64,000 nucleotides of DNA from RPQJ01 sp963744735 (GTDB taxonomy: Bacteria > Pseudomonadota > Gammaproteobacteria > Steroidobacterales > Steroidobacteraceae): contig CAVUVH010000007.1 of NCBI GenBank assembly GCA_963744735.1, forward strand, positions 62,001-126,000. Direction: 5' to 3'. The notes beneath the pieces are model-generated. The model was given only the letters and a program-made list of their open reading frames with translations. It was not told the DNA's origin and made no database searches. Positions 55,133 through 64,000 of this stretch are shown here, in pieces. The number at the start of each line of letters is the position of its first letter. Positions within the stretch are counted from its first letter, which is position 1. The position numbers and the translations under genes were made by a program.

Positions 55133-56332
55133 ATGAGCACCCGACGCCGCCCTGCGGCCACGCCGGCTCGACCGCGGGTTGCGGTCGTCGGCGCCAATTT
55201 TGCCGGCCTGCGCGTCGCGCAAAGTCTCGGCGATGGCTTCGAGGTGACGGTGTTCGATCCGGCGCCGTGGTTCGAGTGGCTGCCCAACATCCACGAGCTC
55301 GTGTCGGGCACCAGGCGCCCGGCGGACCTGCGGCTGCCACGCCGGCGGCTGATCGAGCGGGCGGGGCACGCCTTCGTCCAGGAAGAAGTGACGCGCATCG
55401 AGCCGCGCAAGCGGCGGCTGACCACTGCGAGCGGCCTGCAGCACGCGTTCGACTATTGCGTCGTGGCAGTCGGCGGCCGCAACGAGACCTACGGTGTGCC
55501 GGGCGCCGACCGGCATGCGCTGCCGTTCAGGTCGGTCGAGGACGGGGAGGCGATCCGTCGCCGGCTCGCAGCACTGGCCCGGCGCAAGGGCCCGCAGTCG
55601 GTGGTGGTCGTCGGTGGCGGTTTCACCGGGGTCGAGGCACTGGGCGAGATCCTGCGCCGCTACCGCACGCGCCGTGGCCTGTCGGTGCACCTGGTGGAGG
55701 CGGCGCCGACGCTGATGCACGGCGTGGCGCCCAGGATCGACGCGCTGGTGCGTGGGCACTGCGCCGCGCTCGACGTGCAGCTGCACACCGGCTCGCCGGT
55801 CGCCGCGGTGACCGCCACCGGCGTACGCCTGCGATCGGGCCGGCGGATCAAGTCGGGCCTCACGCTCTGGACCGGCGGCGTCAGCGCGCCGCCCCTGCTG
55901 CATCGATCCGGACTCGCGCCGCGACCGCGACAGTGGGCGCCGGTCGATGGCAGCCTGCGCAGCCGCCGCTCGCGGCGCGTATTCGTGATCGGCGATGCGG
56001 CCGCGCTGCCGCGCCCGGTCAGGAAGCAGGCCTTTCATGCGCTCGAGATGGCCGAGTGCGCGGCCGACAACCTGCGTCGTGCCGTCGCCGGCCGACCCCT
56101 GCGCACTTTCCGGCCGTCGCGCACGCCGCTGCTGGTGGCGTTCGGCGACCTCGACACGTTCCTCGTCGCCGGGCGTTCCGTGCTCGCGAGCCCGGCACTC
56201 GCGGCCGGCAAGGAAGCCGTCTACCAGGTGACGATGGCGCAGATCGATCCGCCGCTGGACGTTCCCGCGCTCGGCCAGCTCGCGTCGCGCGTCGGTGGCA
56301 CCGCGCTTCGACTGGCGCCGCGGCGGCGGTGA
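55133..56332 (+). CDS. NAD(P)/FAD-dependent oxidoreductase, NDH-2-like
   Basis: 399 residues. Two dinucleotide-binding folds: VAVVGANFAGLRVAQSLGDG (GxxxxG FAD motif; the second G of GxGxxG is N) near residue 17, and SVVVVGGGFTGVEALGEILR near residue 158. VFVIGDAAALPRPV is the FAD-binding C-terminal motif. It resembles type II NADH dehydrogenases and sulfide:quinone reductases, but I see no conserved redox cysteine pair. Starts 36 bases after the HupE gene, so electron transfer for that cassette is possible. Frame intact. Confidence 0.82.
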   Translation: MSTRRRPAATPARPRVAVVGANFAGLRVAQSLGDGFEVTVFDPAPWFEWLPNIHELVSGTRRPADLRLPRRRLIERAGHAFVQEEVTRIEPRKRRLTTASGLQHAFDYCVVAVGGRNETYGVPGADRHALPFRSVEDGEAIRRRLAALARRKGPQSVVVVGGGFTGVEALGEILRRYRTRRGLSVHLVEAAPTLMHGVAPRIDALVRGHCAALDVQLHTGSPVAAVTATGVRLRSGRRIKSGLTLWTGGVSAPPLLHRSGLAPRPRQWAPVDGSLRSRRSRRVFVIGDAAALPRPVRKQAFHALEMAECAADNLRRAVAGRPLRTFRPSRTPLLVAFGDLDTFLVAGRSVLASPALAAGKEAVYQVTMAQIDPPLDVPALGQLASRVGGTALRLAPRRR

Positions 56333-56367
56333 TGCCCCGCCGCACGGCCGTCAGGTAACGTAGGCGC

Positions 56368-57245
56368 ATGACCGTCGACCCTGCCGCGTCCCGCGGGCCG
56401 CTCCTGACCAGCACCGTCAACGCGCAGCTGCTGCGCCGCCCGGACAGCAGGGTGACGGTGTCGTGACCTGTACGCTCGACCTCGGTCGTTCGATGTCGCA
56501 GGTCGCGATCAGCGCCGACTCCTGGTGCTGGCGCGGCCAGGACTATCCCTATCTCCAGCGCTGCAGGGAGCGCACGGTTTACTTCTGGCAGGGTGACGAC
56601 TTCGAGCCCGTGGCACGTTTCGGCAAGTCCCTGCTCAAGCTGGTTCCCACCGACTGGGGTCCGCCGACGTTCGAGATCGACGGCGTCAAGATGCTGCCGA
56701 CGAAGACGGTGTCTCCCTATGAGGATGCGCGGCACAAGGTCGGCCTGATCGCTGCGCGCGGCAAGCGCGTGCTCGACACCTGCGCCGGGCTCGGCTATTT
56801 CGCGGCCTGGTGCGTCGCGGACGGCGCCGACTACGTGCTGTCGTTCGAGCTCGATCCCGACGTGCTGTGGCTGCGTGGAATCAACCCGTGGTCGCCGCCG
56901 CTCGCGCCGCCGCTCGAACTGCGCCAGGCCGACGTCGCGGCGGCCGTGCGCGAACTGGCCCCGGCGTCGTTCGACGCCATCCTGCACGACCCGCCGCGCT
57001 TCGGGCTGGCCGGCGAACTTTATTCGCAGGCTTTCTATGACGAACTCGCGCGCGTGCTGCAGCCTGGCGGCCGCCTGTTCCACTACACCGGCACCCCCAA
57101 CCGGCTGACGACCGGGCGCGACGTGCCGCGCGAAGTCGCGCAGCGCCTGCGCCATGCGGGCTTCAGCACCGAGCGTTCCGGTGACGGCATCCTGGCGGTG
57201 CGTGGTCGCCGCAGCTCCGTTGCCGTCGTCCAGACTGCGCCGTGA
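56368..57245 (+). CDS. class I SAM-dependent methyltransferase (frame break)
   Basis: About 291 residues from ATG 56368. Two extra bases near 56464 split an N-terminal segment (LLTSTVNAQLLRRPDSRVTV) from the rest (CTLDLGRSMSQVAISADSW). The Rossmann core shows KRVLDTCAGLGYFAAWCVAD (SAM motif I), FELDPDVLWLRGINPWSP and LHDPPRFGLAGELYSQAFYD with a DPPR motif IV, which resembles nucleic-acid base or RNA methyltransferases. The family is conserved in bacteria and archaea, target unknown. Located 35 bases after the flavoprotein and 13 before the THUMP methyltransferase. Confidence 0.8.
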
Positions 57246-57258
57246 CGGGTGACGTCCG

Positions 57259-58425
57259 ATGCGACTGATCGCGACCTGTCCGGAGGAAACGAAGCCGGCG
57301 CTGCTGGCCGAGCTTGCAGCGCTCGGCATCGGCGAACTGCGACCGACCTTCCGCGCCGTGCTGTTCGAGGCGACGCCGGCGCAGTTCTACGAGCTGCACC
57401 TGCGCCTGCGCACCGCCAGCCGCGTGCTGCAGGTGATCCGCGAGGTGCCGGCCCACACGCCCGCCATGCTGCAGTCCCAGGCACGCCGGATCCACTGGCC
57501 GGAGCTGTTCGACGGCCGTCACTCGTTCATGGTCGAGAGCGTGGGCGAGGAAGCCCCGGGCCTGTCGCACCGGCAGGTCATCACCCAGGTGCGCGAAGGG
57601 CTGCGCGACGCCTTCGTACGTGCCGCCGGCACGGCGCCCCCGGTCGACACGGTCGAGCCGAAAGTCGTGGTGGTGGCGCACCTGGCCGCGGGCCGCTGCA
57701 TGCTGAGCTTCGACACGTCCGGCAAGTCGCTGCACAAGCGCGGCTATCGCGAGTCGGGGCATCCGGCGCCGCTGAAGGAAACGCTCGCGGCCGCGATCCT
57801 GCAGTTCGCGGGCTACGACGGCAGCGAAGCGTTCCTCGACCCGATGTGCGGCAGCGGCACGATCGCGATCGAAGCGGCCATGATCGCCGTGCGCAAGGCG
57901 CCGCAGATCCACCGCAGCAAGGGCGAGTTCAACTTCGAGTGGCTCACGGGCTTCGACCGCGCCTTGTGGCGCGAGACGCAGGAGCGGATCCGCGCCGAAA
58001 AACTGCCGGCGCCACCCTGCATCGTTGCCGCCTCGGACATCCGCGAGGACTTCGTCGCCATGGCGCGCAAGAGCGCGCTCAAGGCGCGGGTCGAGAAGTA
58101 CATCACCTTTGCGGTGGCGCCCATGCAGGAGGTGCAGCCACCCGCGGAGCGGGGCCTGCTCGTCACCAACCTGCCGTACGGCGGCCGCATCGGCGGCGGC
58201 GTCGAAGACGTGCGCGTCCTGTACGAACAGATCGGCGACACGCTGAAGCAGCGCTATGCCGGCTGGCGCGCGGCGATCCTCGCGGCAGGCGATTCGCCGT
58301 ACAAGGCCATCGGCCTCAGGCCGTCGCGGACCATTGCGCTGTTGAATGGCAGCATCCCGTGCAAGCTGCTGCTGTTCGACCTGTATGCCGGAAGCCGGCG
58401 CCCGGCCCGGTCCGACGCCGGGTAG
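57259..58425 (+). CDS. THUMP-domain RNA methyltransferase, RlmL-like
   Basis: 388 residues. The N-terminal ferredoxin-like/THUMP region (residues 1-160) binds RNA. The catalytic domain has FLDPMCGSGTIAIEAAMIAV (motif I) and LLVTNLPYGGRIGGG (motif IV, N-L/P-P-Y), the N2-guanine methyltransferase signature. The length corresponds to RlmL without the fused RlmK half found in enterobacteria. Predicted target is a guanine of 23S rRNA. It overlaps no neighbour; frame intact. It is 13 bases after another methyltransferase. Confidence 0.87.
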   Translation: MRLIATCPEETKPALLAELAALGIGELRPTFRAVLFEATPAQFYELHLRLRTASRVLQVIREVPAHTPAMLQSQARRIHWPELFDGRHSFMVESVGEEAPGLSHRQVITQVREGLRDAFVRAAGTAPPVDTVEPKVVVVAHLAAGRCMLSFDTSGKSLHKRGYRESGHPAPLKETLAAAILQFAGYDGSEAFLDPMCGSGTIAIEAAMIAVRKAPQIHRSKGEFNFEWLTGFDRALWRETQERIRAEKLPAPPCIVAASDIREDFVAMARKSALKARVEKYITFAVAPMQEVQPPAERGLLVTNLPYGGRIGGGVEDVRVLYEQIGDTLKQRYAGWRAAILAAGDSPYKAIGLRPSRTIALLNGSIPCKLLLFDLYAGSRRPARSDAG

Positions 58426-58466
58426 CCGTGCTACGCTGATCCATCATCGGATCCGGGGGGCGAACG

Positions 58467-59210
58467 ATGGCAACCGCTGCAGCAACGGGTAATCGCGCGC
58501 GCTGGCCGGCCGAGCGCCGGTTCTACACCGGCATCGCCATCGCGATGGCGCTCGCCGCCTACATCGGCTTTGCGCGCTCGTTTTTCCTGCGGCCCTTCTT
58601 CCCGGAATGGCCTGCGCCGTCAGAGCCGATCTTCCTGGTGCACGGAGTCTTCTTCTCGGCCTGGTGCGTGCTGCTGGTGGCGCAGGCGACGCTGATCGGC
58701 GTGCGGCGCGCGGACGTGCACCGCAGGCTGGGGCTGTTCGGTGCCGTGCTGGCCTCAGGGATGCTGGTGCTCGGCCTGTGGGGCGCGCTGGTGGCGGCCA
58801 ACCGTCCGACGGGCTTCAACGGGGTGCCGGTGCCGCCGCTGCAGTTCCTGGTGATTCCGATCTTCGACCTGGTGTTCTTCGGGTCGTTCGTCGCGCTCGC
58901 CCTGAAATGGCGGGCAGACGCGCAGGCGCACAAGCGGCTGATGGTGCTGGCGACGGTGGCGCTGCTGGGCGCGGCTTTTGCGCGCTGGCCCTTCGTGTGG
59001 AAGATCGGCAATCCGTTCGCGTACTACGGCCTGGCCGATCTCTTCATCGTGGCGCTGGCAGTGTGGGATTTCCGCAGTCGCGGATCGCTGCATCCGGTCA
59101 CGCGCTGGGGCGGCCTGATCATGATCCTGTCGCAGCCGCTGCGCCTCATGCTGTCGACGACGCCCGCGTGGCTGGCGTTTGCCGGCTGGCTCACGGCGCT
59201 GGCTCGCTGA
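58467..59210 (+). CDS. uncharacterised seven-helix membrane protein
   Basis: 247 residues with about seven hydrophobic helices, from FYTGIAIAMALAAYIGFARS to TPAWLAFAGWLTALAR. The motif FLVHGVFFSAWCVLLVAQAT and the segment DVHRRLGLFGAVLASGMLVL (a histidine pair H-x(n)-HRR before a helix) recall a group of conserved heme-b-like membrane proteins, but I cannot name a family. The frame is intact. It is followed by a 152-base gap in which I see nothing definite. Confidence 0.65.
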   Translation: MATAAATGNRARWPAERRFYTGIAIAMALAAYIGFARSFFLRPFFPEWPAPSEPIFLVHGVFFSAWCVLLVAQATLIGVRRADVHRRLGLFGAVLASGMLVLGLWGALVAANRPTGFNGVPVPPLQFLVIPIFDLVFFGSFVALALKWRADAQAHKRLMVLATVALLGAAFARWPFVWKIGNPFAYYGLADLFIVALAVWDFRSRGSLHPVTRWGGLIMILSQPLRLMLSTTPAWLAFAGWLTALAR

Positions 59211-59362
59211 AATTCGCCCCGCCGCGCTGGTGGACTGAACCCGCAAGATTGTGACTTGATGGTACAGCGCGGCGGAGCGACCGCGCAGGGCAGGACCCAC
59301 GCGCGCGGCGCGGATTCTGCGGTGTCGGCGTGCCCGCGTCCAGTGCCGGATGCGCGATCGCG

Positions 59363-60287
59363 TCAGCCGAGCATCAGCTTTTCGATGTGCGTCGCGGCGC
59401 TCGCGGCGAGCGAGCGCAGGTTATAGCCGCCTTCGAGCGTCGAGACGATGCGGCCTTGTGCGTGGCGTTCGGCCACTTCGCACGCGACCCCGGTCACCCA
59501 GCCGTAGTCCGCCGTCGACAGCCGCAGGTGCGACATGTCGTCCGCGGCGTGCGCGTCGAATCCAGCCGAGATCAGCACCAGTTGCGGCGCGAACTGCGTC
59601 CAGCGCCGGCAGCCAGTGCTCGGTGACCGCGCGGCGAAACGCCTCGCTGCCGCTGCCGGGCGGCAGCGGGCAATTGATGATGCGGCCCGGAACGGTCGGC
59701 GGATTCTGGTCGGGCCACAGCGGGTACTGGTACGACGAGCAGAGCAGGGTGCGCGGGTCGTCGCGCAGGATGTCCTCGGTGCCGTTGCCCAGGTGCACGT
59801 CGAAGTCGAGCACCGCGACGCGCTTGAGCCCGTGATGCTCCAGCGCGTGCCGGGCCGCGACGGCCACGTTGTTGAAGAAGCAGAATCCCATGGCGGTGGC
59901 GCGCTCGGCGTGGTGTCCGGGCGGGCGCACGTTGCAGAACGCGCGCGCGGCCGCGCCACTCATGACCAGGTCGGTGGCGAGCACGTTGGCGCCTGCGGCG
60001 CGCAATGCCGCCTCGAAGGTGTCCGGGCACATCCAGGTGTCGGGATCGATGTGCGCGAGCCCCTCCGCCGGCGAGCGGTTGGAAAGGCTCTCGACGTACT
60101 CGAGCGGATGCACCCGCACCAGCTGGTCGACGCTCGCCCGTGGCGCGTCCCGGTGCAGCAGCAGGTCGTACAGCCCGCGCGTGTGCAGCTCGTCCTCGAT
60201 CGCGCCCAGGCGCGCCGGGCACTCGGGATGACCCTCGCCCATCTGGTGGCGCAGGCAGTGCGGGTGGCTCACGAACGCGACGGCCAT
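59363..60287 (-). CDS. histone deacetylase/acetoin-utilisation family hydrolase (frame break)
   Basis: About 307 residues from ATG 60287 (GGAG seven bases upstream). CNVRPPGHHAERATAMGFCF carries the paired active-site histidines, VAVLDFDVHLGNGTEDILRD the zinc-binding D-x-H, and LISAGFDAHAADD the second zinc aspartate. One extra base near 59600 splits LPAL|TQFAPQLVLIS; the true end is NLRSLAASAATHIEKLMLG. Bacterial members deacetylate acetylpolyamines or acetyl-lysine proteins. Divergent from patZ-like gene at 60382, an interesting pairing of deacetylase and acetyltransferase. Confidence 0.87.
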
Positions 60288-60381
60288 GGTCTGCTCCGGT
60301 TGCGGTGACCCCCAATGATCCCGCATCGGGGGAACGCTAGCATTTGCGAGTTCTCCCTACACGTCGGGCTACACTCCATCC

Positions 60382-63069
60382 ATGACGGCGAAACGCATCG
60401 AAGCCGTGTTGCGGCCGGGTTCGCTGGCCATCGTCGGCGCCAGTGCCGTCCCGGACTCGATCGGCGCGCTGCTGGCCCGCAACGTGCGCGAGGGCGGCTT
60501 CCGCGGGCCGGTGTTCTACGTCAACCCGCGACACGCCACCGCTCGACGGCAGCCCCGTCTACCCCGACGTGGCGGCGCTGCCGCAGGCCGTGGACCTGGC
60601 GGTCATCGCGACACCCGCGGCCACGGTGCCGCAGGTGCTCGAGGACTGCGGCCGGCGCGGCGTCAAGGGTGCGGTGGTGGTTTCGGCCGGCTTTCGCGAG
60701 GGCGGCGAGCAGGGTGCGGCGCTCGAGCAGGCGATGCTGGCGGTGGCGGCGCAGGCACGGCCTGCGGCTGCTGGGCCCGAACAGCTTCGGCCTGATCCGC
60801 CCGGACCTGCAGCTCAATGCGGCCTGCGGCACGGCGCTGCCGGAAGCGGGCCGCCTCGCGCTGGTGTCGCAGTCGAGCGCCGTCTGCGCCGCCACGCTCG
60901 ACTGGGCGCGTGCGCGCCGGGTCGGGTTCTCGACGGTGATCTCGACCGGTGTCGGTGACGACGTCGGCTTCGGCGAGGTGCTCGACTTCCTGGCGCGGGA
61001 CCCGGTGACCGACGGCATCATGCTGTACATGGAAGGCGTGCAGCATGCGCGCCGCTTCATGAGCGCGCTGCGCGCGGCGGCCCGCGTCAAGCCGGTGGTG
61101 GTGATGAAGGCGGGGCGCTCGCTCGAGGCGCGCGGCAGCCTGGCCTTCCACACGGGCTCGCTGGTGGGCGGCGACGACGTGTTCGACGCGGCGATGCGCC
61201 GCGCCGGCGTGCTGCGCATCCGCAGCTTCACGCAGTTGTTCAGCGCCGCCAGCACGCTGGGCGCGGGCGTGCGCATGCCGGGCCGGCGTCTCGGCATCGT
61301 CACCAATGCCGGCGGGCCCGGGCAGATGGCGGCGGATCGCGCGGCGGACCGCTACCTGCAGCTGGCGTGGCTCGACGAGAAGACGCTCGAGCCGCTGCGC
61401 GCGCTGCTGCCACCCAGCGCCACGGACGGCAATCCGGTGTACGTGCGCGGCGATGCTGCCGCGCAGCAGTACGCCGAAGCCGCGCGCATCGTGCTGCAGG
61501 ATCCCAAGGTCGAGGCGCTGCTCGCGATCCTGACGCCGTTCTCGCTGACCGCACCCGGACAGATCGCCGCCGAGCTGGTCGAGGTGGCGCGCGCACAGCG
61601 CAAGCCGGTCTTCACCTGCTGGCTGGGCGGCGAGTCCGTGGGCAGCAGCCGGCAGCTGTTCGCCGCCAACCGCATACCCACCTACCAGACGCCCGAGTCC
61701 GCGGTCGATGCGATCGCCGCGATGGCCCTGTTCTCGTCCAACCAGGAGCAGCTGCTGCAGGTGCCGGCGCCGCTCGGGCCCACCTCCGAGCCCGACCGCG
61801 ACACCGCGCAGGGCCTGCTGCAGGCCGCCCGCGCGGCCGGCAACGCCTGGCTCAATCCGGCGGATTCCAAGCAGCTGCTGGCGGCGTTCGGCATTCCCGT
61901 GGTGCAGAGCCGGCCGGCGTACTCGGCGGCCGAGGCCGTGCAGGTCGCCGATGCGATCGGCTACCCGGTCGCGCTCAAGATCCTGTCGCCCGACATTGCG
62001 CACAAGACCGACGTGGGCGGCGTGCGGCTCGGGCGCACCGACGCGCGCAGCGTGCACGACGGCTACGAGAACATGTTGCGGGACGTCGCCATCGCGCGGC
62101 CGGACGCGCGGCTCGAGGGCGTGCTGGTCGAGCCGATGTACCTCGAGCGGCACGGGCGCGAGCTGATGATCGGCGTGGTGCGCGACCCGGTGTTCGGGCC
62201 CGCGATCAGCTTCGGGCTCGGCGGCACCATGGTCGAGGTCATCCGCGACCGTGCCGTGGCACTGCCGCCGCTCAACGGCTACCTGGCGCGCGACCTGATC
62301 CGCCGCACGCGCGCCAGCCTGGCGCTGCAGCCGCTGCGCGGCGCGCCCGCCGCGGCCCAGGAGGCGATCGAGGACATCCTGCTGCGCGTGTCGGAGATCG
62401 TCTGCGAGTTGCCCGATGTCGGCGCGATCGACATCAACCCGGTCGTGGTCACGGCGAAGGGCGCCGTGGTGGTCGACGCGCGCATCGGCGTGATGCCGGA
62501 GCCGCAGCCCGCGGTCGCCGTACCGGCACATGGCGATCCATCCGTATCCGGCGCAGCTCGAGTTCCCGCTGTCGCTGGCAGGCGGCCAGGCCGCCACGAT
62601 CCGCGCCATCCGCCCGGAGGACGCGGCACTCGAGCGCGAGTTCGTCCACCGGCTGTCCGAGCAGTCGCGCTTCCTGCGCTTCATGTTCGGCCTGCAGGAC
62701 CTGACGCCGGCCATGCTGTCGAAATTCACGCAGATCGACTATGACCGTGAGCTGGCGCTGATCGTCGTCGTTCCCGGCGACGAGGCCGGCAGCGAGCGGC
62801 AGATCGGCGTGGCGCGCTACATCACGCTGCCGGACGAGGAAACCTGCGAGTTCGCGATCGTCGTCAGCGACGAGTGGCAGGGCAAGGGCGTCGCCCGGCA
62901 GCTGTTCCAGCGGCTGATCGATGCGGCGCGCGAGCGGCGGCTGCGGGTGATGACCGGCATCACCCTGCGCGAGAACACGCGCATGATCGACCTCTCGCGC
63001 TCGCTCGGTTTCGCGACCCGCGCCGACACGGACGAGCCCGAACTGGTGCGCATGACGCTCGCGCTCTGA
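60382..63069 (+). CDS. patZ: bifunctional NDP-forming acyl-CoA synthetase / GNAT protein acetyltransferase (PatZ type)
   Basis: About 894 residues, the usual size of PatZ/Pka. A CoA-binding domain (SLAIVGASAVPDSIGALLAR), succinyl-CoA-synthetase-like flavodoxin domain and ATP-grasp domain (GYPVALKILSPDIAHKTDVG) are followed by a C-terminal GNAT domain (MAIHPYPAQLE, then DEWQGKGVARQLFQRLID). Three single-base gains (near 60537, 60757 and 62523) break it into four pieces as given and together restore the frame. PatZ acetylates lysines of metabolic enzymes such as Acs. The ATP-grasp half is usually catalytically inactive in Pat; that cannot be settled here. Confidence 0.88.
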
Positions 63070-63124
63070 GCGAACCGCGCCTTCGGCTACACTGCGCGGC
63101 GTCCCGCCGTCCTGGAGTCTGCCC

Positions 63125-64000
<876 letters not shown>

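Noticed and set aside
53672..56038. 788-residue minus-strand open frame
   Set aside because: It is antisense to the PPIase, HupE and flavoprotein genes, all of which carry strong family motifs. No motif is visible in it.
932..63069. Genome-wide programmed +1 ribosomal frameshifting
   Set aside because: The break sites share no slippery heptamer, stop codon or stimulatory structure, and genes of unrelated function are affected. An insertion-biased sequence error explains them more simply.

Overview
The window is 64 kb of very GC-rich, densely coding bacterial chromosome. The gene content points to a Gram-negative gammaproteobacterium: two TonB-dependent receptors, an OprP-type porin, several lipobox lipoproteins, LpxD, MltA, PatZ-type acetyltransferase, KefB-type antiporter and phenylalanine hydroxylase. 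A Xanthomonadales/Nevskiales-like (e.g. Steroidobacteraceae) origin is my best guess from family resemblance and from a TCCCTAA heptamer tract, but nothing in the window proves it. I see no rRNA, tRNA, CRISPR array, prophage or insertion sequence, and no gene-free stretch longer than about 300 bases.

A warning governs the whole annotation. About 22 of the roughly 57 genes change reading frame inside clearly conserved protein sequence. In every case I could resolve by hand the break is a net GAIN of one or two bases, never a net loss, and removing the extra bases gives an intact protein of normal family length. This one-directional pattern looks like an insertion-biased sequencing/consensus error, not gene decay. 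I therefore annotate each such locus as one gene over its full span and give the approximate break positions. Only the penicillin acylase gene also carries an in-frame stop, so it is listed as a pseudogene.

Layout. 1-8.5 kb: a TlpA-like fragment, a SOUL protein, a minus-strand envelope operon (lipoprotein hydrolase, phospholipase D, LssY-type protein, DUF502 protein), a SYLF protein, MscS and a HAD phosphatase. 8.6-15.2 kb: a LysR regulator divergent from an arylsulfatase, porin and octaheme cytochrome/TPR run. 15.2-19.9 kb: DUF2946 protein, copper-type TonB receptor, OsmC and a ThDP enzyme. 19.9-21.8 kb: a minus-strand membrane protein, ModA and ArsC set. 21.9-27.4 kb: a secreted Tat-type protein, ECF sigma and anti-sigma cassette followed by penicillin acylase. 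27.4-32.6 kb: DMT transporter, PadR-PspC with a clear promoter/operator, Dps with a textbook terminator, DEAD-box helicase and a lipoprotein. 32.6-38.2 kb: minus-strand serine hydrolase, MltA, desaturase and LpxD, and a DsbA-like protein. 38.2-45 kb: APC permease, a second TonB receptor divergent from ModBC, GFA protein, DDAH and a large REP-like palindrome. 45-52.7 kb: KefB-like antiporter, S9 peptidase, TerC, a second phospholipase D lipoprotein and phenylalanine hydroxylase. 52.8-56.3 kb: a tight cassette of GHP-repeat lipoprotein, PPIase, HupE/UreJ and an NDH-2-like flavoprotein. 56.3-64 kb: two methyltransferases, a membrane protein, an HDAC-family hydrolase, PatZ and the start of an acyl-CoA dehydrogenase.

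Functionally the window is dominated by envelope maintenance (lipids, lipid A, murein, mechanosensing), oxyanion and metal handling (molybdate, arsenate, copper, possibly nickel/cobalt) and stress or redox proteins. The least-described assemblies are the GHP-repeat lipoprotein/PPIase/HupE/flavoprotein cassette, the octaheme-TPR fusion beside the sulfatase and porin, the membrane protein-ModA-ArsC operon, and the desaturase-LpxD pair.
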